Shown here piece after piece: positions 1 through 9,192 of a stretch of 39,730 nucleotides of DNA (position 1 is its first letter; the number at the start of each line of letters is the position of its first letter). Made by a program: the position numbers and the translations under genes. The notes beneath the pieces are model-generated. The model was not told where the DNA came from. It saw nothing but the letters and a program-made list of their open reading frames with translations, and did not search any database. This stretch comes from Leptolyngbyaceae cyanobacterium RU_5_1. Its GTDB lineage: Bacteria > Cyanobacteriota > Cyanobacteriia > Leptolyngbyales > Leptolyngbyaceae. The stretch lies in NCBI GenBank assembly GCA_012034055.1, contig JAAUSG010000018.1:1-39730 (forward strand). The letters are read 5' to 3'.

Positions 1-1531
1 GTGCTTGCTGAGAGAGCTGTGGGAACGCGATCGCGCAGCCGCTCTGTAAGCTGTATCGTCTTGGAGTCGTAGATTTGGGTCAGCACCTTGGGATACAGCC
101 CAATGCCAATAATCGGCACTAGCAGGGCACCGATAATGAACACCTCGCGGGGTTCGGCATCCACCAGCACCTCATGGGAAGTTAACTCCTTGTTCTCCGG
201 TCCGTAGAAGATCTCGCGCAGGTTGGAGAGCAGGTAAATTGGAGTCAAAATTACTCCAACGGCGGCCAGCAAGACCACGATGATCCGGAAGGGCAGACTG
301 TAAGCATCACTCGTGGCAAAACCGACGAAGACCATCAGTTCGGCAACAAATCCGCTCATCCCAGGTAATGCCAGAGACGCCAGCGAACAGACCGTCCACA
401 TGGCGAAAATTTTCTTCATCTTTTGACCGACGCCGCCCATCTCATCCAGCATCAAGGTGTGGGTACGGTCATAGGTTGCCCCCACCAGGAAGAACAGGCT
501 GGCACCAATCAGCCCGTGGGAGACCATTTGCAGCAACGCGCCACTCAGTCCCAAATCTGTAAACGAGGCGATGCCGATCGTGACAAACCCCATGTGGGAG
601 ATGGACGAGTAGGCGATCTTGCGCTTCAGGTTGCGCTGGGCAAAGGAGGTGAGAGCGGCGTAGATGATATTCACAATCCCTAAAATGACCAGGGCAGGGG
701 CAAAGAACGCATGGGCACCGGGCAGCATTTCAGCATTCATGCGAATCAGGGCATAGCCGCCCATCTTGAGCAGAATTCCTGCCAGCAGCATGTGAACCGG
801 AGCCGTTGCCTCGCCGTGGGCATCGGGCAGCCAGGTGTGGAAAGGAACAATGGGTAGCTTGACCGCGTAGGCAATCAGGAACGCGGCATACATCCAGATT
901 TGGAAGCCAACTGCCATGTTCTTCGCCATCAGCGATCGCATATCAAACGTCACCGTATCGCCGTAGAACGCCATCGCCAGCGCTGCCACCAGGATGAACA
1001 GCGAACTCCCGGCCGTGTAGAGAATGAACTTGGTCGCGGCATACTGGCGTTTCTTGCCGCCCCAGATTGCCAGCAGCAGGTAAACCGGGATTAGCTCCAG
1101 CTCCCATGCCAGGAAGAACAGCAGCATGTCCTGAACGGCGAACACAGCAATCTGACCGCCGTACATCGCCAGCAGCAAGAAGTAGAACAGGCGCGGTTTC
1201 AGAGTCACCGGCCAGGCGGCCAGTGTTGCCAACGTGGTGATGAACCCGGTCAGCAAGATCAACGGCATTGACAATCCATCGGCACCAACAGACCAATTCA
1301 GGTCGAGCTGAGGAATCCAGGCATAGCTTTCAAACAGTTGCATGTCTGGATTTGAAAATCGTAGTAGTTGTAAAACGCATAAACAATAACTGCGAAATCA
1401 ACCAGCCCAATGACTAAGGCATACCAGCGAACGGTTCGACCCTCTTTGTCGGGTAGAAACGGAATCAGCAGAGAGGCTGCGATCGGGAACAGAATGATAA
1501 ACGTCAGCCAGGGAAAATCGGCAGTCAACAT
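1..1531 (-). CDS. ndhD: NAD(P)H-quinone oxidoreductase subunit 4 (NdhD1), frameshifted, 3' end beyond window
   Basis: This is the NdhD1 proton-pumping membrane subunit of the thylakoid NDH-1 complex, an antiporter-like subunit used in respiration and cyclic electron flow. Translation begins [10 protein letters not shown] at 1531 and reads [21 protein letters not shown], typical of NdhD1. Near 1355-1358 the frame breaks. The other frame then continues [18 protein letters not shown] and runs open to the window edge, including [19 protein letters not shown] and [18 protein letters not shown]. Restoring one base to the A-run at 1355-1358 (T-run on the coding strand) rejoins both parts. About 510 codons are present out of a usual 525-540, so only the very C-terminus lies outside. 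It follows ndhF on the same strand after 43 bp, so co-transcription is likely. The single indel sits in a homopolymer of a strongly conserved gene, which makes a sequencing error likelier than a real pseudogene. Confidence 0.93.
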
Positions 1532-1543
1532 TTTGGTTGTTGG

Positions 1544-1571
1544 TTATTGGTTATTGGTCATTGGTTATTGG
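1544..1571. repeat. Heptamer short tandem repeat between ndhF and ndhD
   Basis: Four tandem 7-mers (TTATTGG, TTATTGG, TCATTGG, TTATTGG) fill almost the whole ndhF-ndhD spacer. The same unit, read on the other strand as CCAATGA or AATGACC, recurs at 9055-9088 and in partial form near 18690 and 18851, so this is one repeat family. Confidence 0.8.
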
Positions 1572-1574
1572 CCA

Positions 1575-3674
1575 TCAAGTCACACCAGAGAAAATCACCA
1601 ATCCCAAGACTGCCGCAAACACGATCAATGCGTAGAATTGGGCGCGACCGTTCTCAAAGTATTTCAAGCCTTCGCCAGTTAGCAGGGTTACCAGGCCTGT
1701 CAGGTTGACGATGCCGTCTACCACTTTGTAGTCCACTTCCATGACTTGCCGTGCCAACCGACGGCTGCCAAGTACAAATACCTGTTCATAGATGTCATCG
1801 ATGTACCACTTGTTTTTGGACAGGTTGTACAGGACGGGAACTCTTTCAGCGATCGCGGCGGGGTCAATCTTGCGAGTCAGGTAGAGGAGAGAGGCGAACG
1901 TCAACCCAATCAAGCCAATTCCAACCGAGTTCCCTGCCATAATTAGAAACTCTGTGAGTTCCTCGGCAGGCAGGCTATGAAACCCCGGTGTCAGGGCTTC
2001 GACCACCTCTCCGGGGGGATGGATGAATTCTTCAAAGTAATTGTGGAAGGGAGTTCCAACCAAACCCACTAGCATCGAAGGGATGGCTAGCAGAATCAGC
2101 GGCAACGTCATCGATACCGGCGATTCGTGGGGAGAGCTGCTGTGGCCGTAAGCAGCGTGGTGGTCGTGCTCGTCATGGCGATCGTGCGCCGCTTCCATGA
2201 CCAACTCCTTGGGATTCATCGCGCCGGGACCAAAGGCCAGTCCAGCGGCTTGAAGCTGCTCTGCTTTAATTTGGTTGAGAACCGAGGCGTCTTGACCCCG
2301 GAAGCCACCCTCAAAGGTCAGAAAGTACATGCGGAACATATAGAAGGCGGTCATGCCAGCCGTCAGCCAGCCGACCAGCCACATCGCCGGGTTGGCAGCA
2401 AAGGTGGAACTCAAAATTTCATCCTTCGACCAGAATCCGGCAAACGGAGGAATCCCAGAAATCGCCAAAACGCCAATGAAGAAGGTAACGGCCGTAATCG
2501 GCATGTACTTGCGCAAACCGCCCATCAGTCGCATGTCCTGGGCGTAAGCGGGATTGTGTCCGACAACCCCTTCCATACCATGAATCACCGAGCCAGAGCC
2601 AAGAAACATCATGGCTTTGAAGTAGGCATGGGTCATCAGGTGAAACAGCCCAGCGCTATAGGCTCCCACGCCCATTGCCATCACCATGTAGCCCAACTGA
2701 GACATGGTGGAATAGGCTAATCCTTTCTTGATGTCCATCTGGGTGAGGGCGATCGTCGCCCCCAGAAACGCCGTGAATGCCCCCGTCCAGGCAATCACAT
2801 CCATTGCAATGGGGATGTCTTCAAACACCGGGAACATGCGAGCGACGAGGAAGACGCCAGCCGCCACCATTGTTGCCGCGTGAATCAGAGCCGAAATCGG
2901 AGTGGGGCCCTCCATGGCGTCGGGTAGCCAAACATGAAGCGGAAACTGAGCAGACTTGGCAACCGGACCCAGGAAGACTAAAACGGCAAACAGCGCTGCC
3001 ATCCAACCACTTAGCGCGCCCGACTGCACTAGTTCTTGCAGCCGTTCGCCGATGATATCGAAATCAAAACTCTGGGTTGACCAGTACAGCCCCAGCATCC
3101 CCAGGAGTAGCCCAAAGTCACCGACACGGTTTGTGACAAAGGCTTTCTGGCAGGCATCTGCAGCAGCTTTGCGATCGTACCAAAAGCCAATCAGCAGGTA
3201 GGAGCACATGCCTACCAACTCCCAAAAAATATAAACCTGCACCAGGTTTGGACTGATTACCAACCCCAGCATTGAGGAACTAAACAGACTCAGGTAGGCG
3301 TAAAAGCGTACATAGCCTGGGTCATGCGCCATGTAACCATCGGTATAGACCATGACCAGAAACGCCACGGTAGTCACAATCACCAGCATTAGAGCTGTCA
3401 GGTTGTCGATGGTGTACCCCATATTGAGATGGAAGTCTCCCGCAGACGCCCATTCAATCATGCGGGTGTAAGGGGCATGACCTTGAAACTGGCTCCATAG
3501 CAGCCCAAAGGATAACACCATTCCAGCCCCCAACATCGATACGACGAAGGCCGCAGAGGCTCGTCGCAGGTGGCTAGTGATTTTGCTGAATGAAATCAGT
3601 CCTAAACCAATCAACATCGCGGCTACCAGTGGCAGCACAGGGATCAGCCAGGCATATTGATAAATCGTTTCCAT
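1575..3674 (-). CDS. ndhF: NAD(P)H-quinone oxidoreductase subunit 5 (NdhF1)
   Basis: NdhF1 is the largest antiporter-like membrane subunit of NDH-1L and lies at the distal end of the proton-pumping arm. The 699-aa product starts METIYQYAWLIPVLPLVAAML and contains WELVGMCSYLLIGFWYDR, AQFPLHVWLPDAMEGPTPISALIHAATMV (shown in part) and GLAYSTMSQLGYMVMAMG, which are hallmark antiporter-family motifs with the proton-path Lys and His residues. A histidine-rich loop (HDRHDEHDHHAAYGH) falls around residues 490-510. A length near 700 fits NdhF1 of NDH-1L; the CO2-uptake paralogue NdhF3 is shorter. NdhD1 follows immediately, so the two partner subunits form one transcription unit. A TTGACA-17-TGTAAC promoter lies about 50 bp upstream. 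Confidence 0.97.
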   Translation of the reverse strand: METIYQYAWLIPVLPLVAAMLIGLGLISFSKITSHLRRASAAFVVSMLGAGMVLSFGLLWSQFQGHAPYTRMIEWASAGDFHLNMGYTIDNLTALMLVIVTTVAFLVMVYTDGYMAHDPGYVRFYAYLSLFSSSMLGLVISPNLVQVYIFWELVGMCSYLLIGFWYDRKAAADACQKAFVTNRVGDFGLLLGMLGLYWSTQSFDFDIIGERLQELVQSGALSGWMAALFAVLVFLGPVAKSAQFPLHVWLPDAMEGPTPISALIHAATMVAAGVFLVARMFPVFEDIPIAMDVIAWTGAFTAFLGATIALTQMDIKKGLAYSTMSQLGYMVMAMGVGAYSAGLFHLMTHAYFKAMMFLGSGSVIHGMEGVVGHNPAYAQDMRLMGGLRKYMPITAVTFFIGVLAISGIPPFAGFWSKDEILSSTFAANPAMWLVGWLTAGMTAFYMFRMYFLTFEGGFRGQDASVLNQIKAEQLQAAGLAFGPGAMNPKELVMEAAHDRHDEHDHHAAYGHSSSPHESPVSMTLPLILLAIPSMLVGLVGTPFHNYFEEFIHPPGEVVEALTPGFHSLPAEELTEFLIMAGNSVGIGLIGLTFASLLYLTRKIDPAAIAERVPVLYNLSKNKWYIDDIYEQVFVLGSRRLARQVMEVDYKVVDGIVNLTGLVTLLTGEGLKYFENGRAQFYALIVFAAVLGLVIFSGVT

Positions 3675-3729
3675 TGGTTATGCCTACGTTTAAGAGTTCT
3701 TCACCGGGTTGGAAAAAACCGTTTACATT

Positions 3730-3758
3730 GTTACACACACCCAACCACAATCTGTCAA
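3730..3758 (-). promoter_or_regulatory. Predicted sigma70-type promoter of ndhF
   Basis: On the minus strand a perfect -35 hexamer TTGACA (3758-3753) is followed after exactly 17 bp by TGTAAC (3735-3730), preceded by TG. The predicted transcription start is near 3723, giving a leader of about 50 nt before the ndhF start. This is a pattern match only. Confidence 0.5.
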
Positions 3759-3822
3759 GTATGAACACAAGATTTCAGCATCTGCAGACAGATTCTGAAC
3801 TTTAAAGGAAAATTCAGATGCA

Positions 3823-4257
3823 GTGAATTACAGAGAATCCATACCTGAGGTGATTCCCAGCAAACAAAATACCCGTAGGGACAGGTTTGGTATTGCTCAG
3901 AGTGAACTGCAACGGGGCAAAACCGCTGGAGCCGATGCCGTCCTGATTGCTCAGTTTGGCTGGCAAAAGTGCCCTGAGTCATGGACTCCGCCGCCTGCTG
4001 AACGTGAGCAACTGCAAGCTCTCAGTCGCCGACTCGAAGACGTGCAGCAGATGAGAATCTCCCTATTTCAACGCTTCCTCAAACTTCTGCTCTTCCCAGA
4101 GCGATTGGTACAATCCACCCTGGGTGATCAGGGCTTCGTGGCGACCGGACTGGACAATTCTGCCTTGATCCATGACGAAAATGCGGTCTGCCATTGCGGC
4201 AGCGGAGAGCTGGTGAGAAATGAAGATCACCGTTTTGCGATCGCTGCCCTCGGATAG
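3823..4257 (+). CDS. Possible small or degraded ORF, unrecognised
   Basis: An open frame lies between ndhF and the ABC transporter. The part before 4060 does not overlap a known gene and has protein-like composition (FGIAQSELQRGKTAGADAV, WTPPPAEREQLQALSRRLED), suggesting an amphipathic helical segment. After 4063 it only reads antisense through the end of the ABC transporter gene, so that part is almost certainly not meaningful. I do not recognise a family. It could be a fragment of a decayed gene whose true end and start are lost. There is no clear ribosome binding site in front of the start. The stretch 3675-4062 holds otherwise only the ndhF promoter. Confidence 0.22.
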   Translation: MNYRESIPEVIPSKQNTRRDRFGIAQSELQRGKTAGADAVLIAQFGWQKCPESWTPPPAEREQLQALSRRLEDVQQMRISLFQRFLKLLLFPERLVQSTLGDQGFVATGLDNSALIHDENAVCHCGSGELVRNEDHRFAIAALG

Positions 4258-5823
4258 GTTTTTCAAAATGCGGGTCGCGGTTTGGTTATCCACGCTGGAT
4301 AGGGCATCATCCAGAATCAGAATCGGAGCATCGACCAGCAGAGCGCGGGCCAGGGCGGTGCGTTGGCGCTGTCCTCCTGAAAGGGTAATCCCCCGTTCAC
4401 CGACAACGGTGTCGTAGTGCTGGGGAAAGTTGAGGATTTCCGCATGGATTTGTGCTTGTTTGGCCGCCTGAATGACGCTGGCTTCATCCACCGGAGGGTT
4501 GCCGTAGCGAATGTTGTTGCGAATCGTGGTGCTAAATAGGGAGCTTTCCTGGGGCACATAGGCGATCGCGCCGCGCAAATCCTGCAGGCGCAGTTGGGTG
4601 ATGTCGTAGCCATCGAGAAAGAGCTGACTGGGAGCAATTTCCAGTAGATGCGGCAGGGCATTCGCCAGAGTGGATTTGCCTGCGCCAATCGGGCCAACAA
4701 TGGCGACCGTTTCCTGGGGGGCGATCGCGAAGCTGACATCATCCAGGACTGGACGAGCCACTTCGTTGGCGAGCGTGGGGAAGGTAAAGGTGAGGTGTTG
4801 GGCTGTGAGTTCTCCCCTCACCTGCGATCGCGGTAGGGGAATGGCGTCGGGGCGATCGCGAATTTTCGGCTCCACGGTCAGAATCGTTTCAATCCGGTCA
4901 ATGCTCACCTCGCCCCGCTGGTAGGCGGTAATCGTGAAGCCGAGCAGAGCTGTCGGAAAGATCAACCGCTCCACAAACAGCAATAACGCCACAAAGTCGC
5001 CAACCGTAATCGATCCATCCTGAATTGCCCCGACTCCAAACCAGAGCACGATCAACAAACTCACGCTGCCTAGCCCTCTGAGAACCGAGAACAGAATATT
5101 GCGAGTCTTGGCCAGCATCAGATTGGCATCCAGAAGCTGCTGATTCAGTTGGTGGAATGCCTGCCGTTCGTTCGCTTCCTGGGCGTAGATTTTGACCAGC
5201 GAAATCCCGCTCATGTCCTCCTGAATCAGTTCGCTGATATTGGAGAGTTCCTCCTGAACGGACTGCTGCTCAAGCCGCAATTTGTCGCTCGTTAACCGCA
5301 CGATCACCAGCATCACTGGATAGACCGATAGCGACAGCAAACTTAGTTGCCAATTGATTCTCAGCATGGCAGGCAGCGTCAGCGCATAGGCAAAGACCAT
5401 GTTCGCCAAACTGAGCACCGCAAATCCTAACAATCGCCGAATGTTGTCTACATCACTAGTTGCCCGATTAATCAAATCGCCGACGGTGTTCGTCGAAAAA
5501 TAGGCCGGTTCTAGCGTCAGCAGATGGGAGAAAATCTTCTGCTTCAGGTCGAATTCCACCTGGCGACCCACCCCAAACAGCGCGATGCGAGAAACCATGC
5601 GCACAACCCACATCACCGAGGCCAGCACCAGCACCAGCACAACGTAGCGCAAAATTTCACTCGAGTTAAAGGCAACCTGCAGTTTATCGATCGCGTCTCG
5701 AATCAGCAGGGGAATGGTCATCCCCAGGAGATTGACAATGAACAGCGCGATGATTCCAACAGCACATGCACGCCAGTGGGGATGCAGGTATTCCCCCAGT
5801 TTTCGCAATCGCGATCGAGCCAT
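4063..5823 (-). CDS. ABC exporter half-transporter (fused TM and ATPase domains), YheI/MdlA-like
   Basis: A 586-aa half-transporter with an N-terminal six-helix exporter domain (about residues 15-310) and a C-terminal ATPase domain (about 335-580). Visible motifs are Walker A GPIGAGKST (377-385), Q-loop Q425, signature LSGGQRQR (481-488), Walker B ILILD (501-505) and H-loop His537. The residue after Walker B, normally the catalytic glutamate, is aspartate (D506 in ILILDDALSSVD). That substitution is known from the degenerate-site partner of heterodimeric exporters such as BmrC/YheI and MdlA, so a heterodimer is plausible, but no second half-transporter lies next to it. The substrate cannot be told from sequence; multidrug or lipid-like export is family-level inference. 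Start MARSRLRKLG at 5823 is preceded by a heptamer-repeat tract. Confidence 0.92.
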   Translation of the reverse strand: MARSRLRKLGEYLHPHWRACAVGIIALFIVNLLGMTIPLLIRDAIDKLQVAFNSSEILRYVVLVLVLASVMWVVRMVSRIALFGVGRQVEFDLKQKIFSHLLTLEPAYFSTNTVGDLINRATSDVDNIRRLLGFAVLSLANMVFAYALTLPAMLRINWQLSLLSLSVYPVMLVIVRLTSDKLRLEQQSVQEELSNISELIQEDMSGISLVKIYAQEANERQAFHQLNQQLLDANLMLAKTRNILFSVLRGLGSVSLLIVLWFGVGAIQDGSITVGDFVALLLFVERLIFPTALLGFTITAYQRGEVSIDRIETILTVEPKIRDRPDAIPLPRSQVRGELTAQHLTFTFPTLANEVARPVLDDVSFAIAPQETVAIVGPIGAGKSTLANALPHLLEIAPSQLFLDGYDITQLRLQDLRGAIAYVPQESSLFSTTIRNNIRYGNPPVDEASVIQAAKQAQIHAEILNFPQHYDTVVGERGITLSGGQRQRTALARALLVDAPILILDDALSSVDNQTATRILKNLSEGSDRKTVIFISHQLSAAAMADRIFVMDQGRIVQSGRHEALITQGGLYQSLWEEQKFEEALK

Positions 5824-5825
5824 GA

Positions 5826-5862
5826 ATTAGGAGCTAGGAGCTAGGGGTTAGGGGCTAGGGTG
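5826..5862. repeat. Heptamer-type tandem repeat (GGAGCTA / GGGGCTA)
   Basis: Degenerate 7-bp units (GGAGCTA, GGAGCTA, GGGGTTA, GGGGCTA) directly precede the ABC transporter start. The same unit forms an inverted pair at 37563-37612. The 5863-6055 remainder of this spacer shows only a C-rich stretch near 6029-6047 of the GATCCCCCCAACCCCCC type common in cyanobacterial spacers. Confidence 0.7.
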
Positions 5863-6055
5863 TAGACGGATATCTTCACGTGATCTGCAAGGACGTTACT
5901 GGAACATCTCCCCAGGCAGCCGCGAAAATTGCAACCTGGTATACAGGCAAGCTCTCTCATCCTAAACGAATTGTGGAAACAGACTGTAATCCAATACTTC
6001 TTGGCAGTGTTGTCAGTCCAAAAGATCCCCCCAACCCCCCTTGATAAGCAGGGGT

Positions 6056-7384
6056 TTACCATCTTTGTGGAGAGGGTAGGGTATCTCCGGGAGGAGGTCG
6101 GAAATCTTGGGTTGAGTCTCCAGGCAGGATGATGGGACAGGCACCCAAATCTGGGATGGGTCTGATCCAGCCACGCAGGAAATGGTAAAGAGCACCGAGG
6201 TATTCTTGCAATGCCTTTGAGCTGATATAAAACGCTTCTGCCGTCGGAAGAAGGTCTACAATCCGAAATTCACGCTCAATCAGATCCCTACCCTGGAGCA
6301 CATTTTTGAGTTGTTCGGGGGTTGGGATGGTGTAGAAATCGGTTGGGCGAGAGATAATGCAGCTTTCTTGCGAAGGTTCTTCGCCATCAAAGACTTGCTT
6401 AAAAATCCATGCTGACCGGTTCATGTTGAGGGCTGAAGTGACCAGCATGATTTGATTGCCATAGTTGATCCCCGCATCCCGCAGTAACGTTTCCACTTCT
6501 TCGGCACTGCGGTGGATGTTGCCATTGTCGTGATCCAACAGAATATTGTTGGCTGGGATGCCAAAGGGGGGTTGGGTCAGCATTTTTTGAATATCTCTTG
6601 CTTCGGAAATCTCCTCTCTGACATCGCCATCTTTCCACCTGCGATCGGGTCGGCGTCCTGCACTAACCACAATCAGTGGGTCGCGTTGGGCTTCCTCGCG
6701 ATACAGTTGGGCGGTGTAGAGAATGCGATCGCCCTGTTCGGTGAGCTGCACCGGAAGTTGGCTCAAAATCTGAAATTGGGTTTCAGTAATCGGTCTGCGT
6801 CTGGGCCAGGGCAATGGAAATGCAGGCGGAGTATCATTACCTCTATTGGGCGAATCGGTTGGCCGAGATCCAGAGCGAGGACTTAACTGCAGGCGAGTTG
6901 TGCCTCTGCCCAAGAGCACAATCACCCGTTGAGCACCGCTTGGTAATGCTGGAATGGCGGTTAGAGTCCGCTCAACCTGAGCGATCGCCTCTGTTTCCAA
7001 CTCATGCGCCAAGAAATAAGAAACCAGCGGCGTACTGCTCAGTGCCAGGAGAATTAAGCCAGCCATAATGATCCGGCGATTTGTTTTAGATAAGTTCCCT
7101 CCAATTCCACTTAATAGCACCAGCAGGAGAATCAGCCCAAACCCAAAGGGACTGAGGGGAAAGGAAATTAACCCCCAAAGAACTTCCAAAATGCTACCCG
7201 GTTCATCAATGCCGCCTTGAACGAAGGACAGGAGCAGGATAGCCGCGATCAGAAAAATGACCAGCCACCCTAAAACCTCCTTGTTTAGGACGGTTCTGAG
7301 CAGGAACCAGGCGAGCCAGATAACCGCGACCCAGAGCATAACCTGGGTGAGTAGCAGAAACGCATCGGTGAGCAGTAAAACCAT
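6056..7384 (-). CDS. YdcF/ElyC-family membrane protein (DUF218 domain)
   Basis: A 442-aa protein with about four N-terminal membrane segments (near residues 8-30, 38-57, 80-96 and 104-125) followed by a DUF218/YdcF domain from about 150. The domain shows the opening strand RVIVLLGRGTTR, the central PLIVVSAGRRPD, a metal- or nucleotide-type segment NILLDHDNGNIHRSAEEVETLL and the strand QIMLVTSALNMNRS. ElyC and SanA of this family act in envelope or peptidoglycan integrity in Escherichia coli, and this protein shares the TM-plus-DUF218 layout. The domain carries a proline- and arginine-rich insertion (about 168-195) and a C-terminal RIVDLLPTAEAFYISSKALQEY segment seen in the longer members. It is transcribed away from the antiporter gene. 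The exact role is unknown. Confidence 0.85.
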   Translation of the reverse strand: MVLLLTDAFLLLTQVMLWVAVIWLAWFLLRTVLNKEVLGWLVIFLIAAILLLSFVQGGIDEPGSILEVLWGLISFPLSPFGFGLILLLVLLSGIGGNLSKTNRRIIMAGLILLALSSTPLVSYFLAHELETEAIAQVERTLTAIPALPSGAQRVIVLLGRGTTRLQLSPRSGSRPTDSPNRGNDTPPAFPLPWPRRRPITETQFQILSQLPVQLTEQGDRILYTAQLYREEAQRDPLIVVSAGRRPDRRWKDGDVREEISEARDIQKMLTQPPFGIPANNILLDHDNGNIHRSAEEVETLLRDAGINYGNQIMLVTSALNMNRSAWIFKQVFDGEEPSQESCIISRPTDFYTIPTPEQLKNVLQGRDLIEREFRIVDLLPTAEAFYISSKALQEYLGALYHFLRGWIRPIPDLGACPIILPGDSTQDFRPPPGDTLPSPQRW

Positions 7385-7610
7385 GTAGCGATCGCTTATT
7401 TACTGTATTGCTGGGTAGTACTCAAATAGCTTTTTGAGCATTGCTACCGTTCATTGTGAAGAGGCGAACATTTGTTCGTTCAACACAGAGCTACGACATT
7501 CTACAGCAGCCTGGTTGAGTGCGATCGCTCATATCCGGCTTAGGATGTAACGAAGTCTATACAAACACACCTGATCGTCCTTTCCATATCGCCCCTAACT
7601 CAACGCATCT

Positions 7611-8987
7611 ATGCCCATGCTTCTTTACTCAGTCCACATTCCCGCCCCTCTACTGGCAACAGCAAATGGGACAGACAACCGTCCACTCGTGCTAGCAGCT
7701 GTTTTATTGAGTCTCGTTGTGGCGTATTTAGCCAGCAAAATTGGTGGAGAGATTTGTATTCGACTCAATCTGCCTCCAGTCTTGGGAGAGCTATTGGCAG
7801 GCGTTGTGATCGGTGTATCAGCGTTGCATCTGCTGGTTTTCCCAGAAGGGGGAGAAAACGGCAGTGGCTCCTGGATCATGAGTCTGCTGCAACTGGGTAC
7901 AACGCTTAGCCCAGAGGCTATTACGTCCATTTTTCATCAAGAAAGCGACGTCATTTCAGTTCTGGCAGAACTGGGAGTTGTGATTCTGCTGTTTGAGATT
8001 GGACTGGAATCAGAACTCACAGAACTCCTCAAGGTTGGATTTCAAGCCACGCTAGTTGCCGTGGTGGGAGTGGTGACCCCATTTGCACTGGGTACAGTTG
8101 GGCTAATCCTACTGTTTGGCACCCCGATCGTGCCAGCCATCTTTGCTGGAGCGGCTTTGACGGCTACCAGTATCGGAATCACAGCGAAAGTGCTGGCAGA
8201 GATCCAGCAACTTACCTCTAAGGAAGGTCAAATCATTATTGGGGCAGCCGTACTCGATGATGTGCTGGGTATCGTTGTTCTGACTGTGGTTGCCAGCCTG
8301 GGCCGTGAAGGACAGGTTGAAATTGGCAATGTTGTCTACTTAATTGTCAGCGCAGGCGTATTTCTGATCGGTTCCATCTGGCTCGGCCGACTCCTGAGTC
8401 CGATGTTTGTCAAGGTTGTGGATGAATTGAAAACACGTGGTCAGTTGCTGATTGCCGCCCTAATTGTTGCCTTTACCCTGGCCTACATTGCAGATGTCAT
8501 CCAGCTAGAAGCCATTTTAGGAGCATTTGCGGCTGGGCTGATTTTGGCAGAAACCGAAAAGCATCGCGAACTAGCGAAACAGGTGATCCCAATTGCCGAC
8601 ATGCTGGTGCCAGTGTTTTTCGTGGCGGTGGGTGCCAGAACTGATGTCAGTGTGTTGAATCCGCTAGTTCCCGAAAACTGGGAAGGATTGATTATTGCGT
8701 CCTTTTTGATTGGGGTTGCCGTGATTGGCAAGGTGGTAACCGGATTCGCGGTGTTTGGGCAGCCTGGCATCAATCGGTTTGCGATCGGGGTGGGGATGAT
8801 TCCACGAGGTGAAGTGGGGTTGGTGTTTGCCTCCGTAGGTTCAGCCAGTGGATTGCTGTCCAAGTCGTTAGAAGCGGCCATCATCGTCATGGTGATTTTG
8901 ACCACCTTCGTCGCTCCACCGCTGTTGCGGGTTGTGTTTGCTAAGTCGGAGGAGGCGATCGGTGAAGGGGTGAGGGGTGAGGAGTGA
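7611..8987 (+). CDS. Cation:proton antiporter, CPA2 family (NhaS3/NapA-like)
   Basis: A 458-aa integral membrane antiporter with about 12 helices. It contains LNLPPVLGELLAGVVIG, the unwound-helix region TATSIGITAKVLAEI and the paired aspartates in IIIGAAVLDDVLGIVVLTVV, the ion-binding DD signature of electrogenic CPA2 exchangers, then GVGMIPRGEVGLVFA near the end with the conserved Arg-Gly-Glu. Length and architecture match cyanobacterial NhaS3, an essential thylakoid Na+/H+ antiporter in Synechocystis, but orthology is inferred. There is no C-terminal RCK domain, unlike KefB/KefC. The last ten residues (EAIGEGVRGEE region) and the stop are encoded by a GTGAGGGGTGAGGAG tandem-repeat tract, so the native C-terminus has been replaced or extended by repeat DNA. 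Confidence 0.92.
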   Translation: MPMLLYSVHIPAPLLATANGTDNRPLVLAAVLLSLVVAYLASKIGGEICIRLNLPPVLGELLAGVVIGVSALHLLVFPEGGENGSGSWIMSLLQLGTTLSPEAITSIFHQESDVISVLAELGVVILLFEIGLESELTELLKVGFQATLVAVVGVVTPFALGTVGLILLFGTPIVPAIFAGAALTATSIGITAKVLAEIQQLTSKEGQIIIGAAVLDDVLGIVVLTVVASLGREGQVEIGNVVYLIVSAGVFLIGSIWLGRLLSPMFVKVVDELKTRGQLLIAALIVAFTLAYIADVIQLEAILGAFAAGLILAETEKHRELAKQVIPIADMLVPVFFVAVGARTDVSVLNPLVPENWEGLIIASFLIGVAVIGKVVTGFAVFGQPGINRFAIGVGMIPRGEVGLVFASVGSASGLLSKSLEAAIIVMVILTTFVAPPLLRVVFAKSEEAIGEGVRGEE

Positions 8988-9088
8988 GGAGTGAGGAGAG
9001 GGGGGTGGGGATGAAGGGATGAAGGGTTAGAGAGTTGATCAACGACTAACACCTAATGACCAATGACCAATGACCAATGACCAATGAC
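8964..9088. repeat. Two heptamer-type repeat tracts after the antiporter gene
   Basis: From 8964 to about 9028 run GGGGTGA / GGAGTGA units ending in GATGAAG copies; this tract overlaps the end of the antiporter gene. At 9055-9088 lie four perfect tandem copies of AATGACC and one partial copy. The second unit is the same family as the ndhF-ndhD spacer repeat. Confidence 0.85.
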
Positions 9089-9192
9089 ATACCGAGAAAA
9101 TTCGCGATCGCTGTTTGAAGACATCGAGTATAGTTGGTCGCAGTTTATCGCTCAATCGTCTTCGCACTCCTATCAGTAGGGGCTAGGTTGTT

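Noticed and set aside
1355-1358. Programmed frameshift in ndhD
   Set aside because: Other homopolymer indels occur in unrelated genes in the window and no stimulatory structure is evident; sequence error is simpler.
2127-2720. 197-codon plus-strand frame inside ndhF
   Set aside because: It is antisense to the highly conserved ndhF; residue composition (His/Arg/Gln-rich, no domain) is that of a shadow frame.
9055-9088. Tandem repeats as a possible CRISPR array
   Set aside because: Seven-base units without spacers; typical short tandem repeats, and no cas genes.
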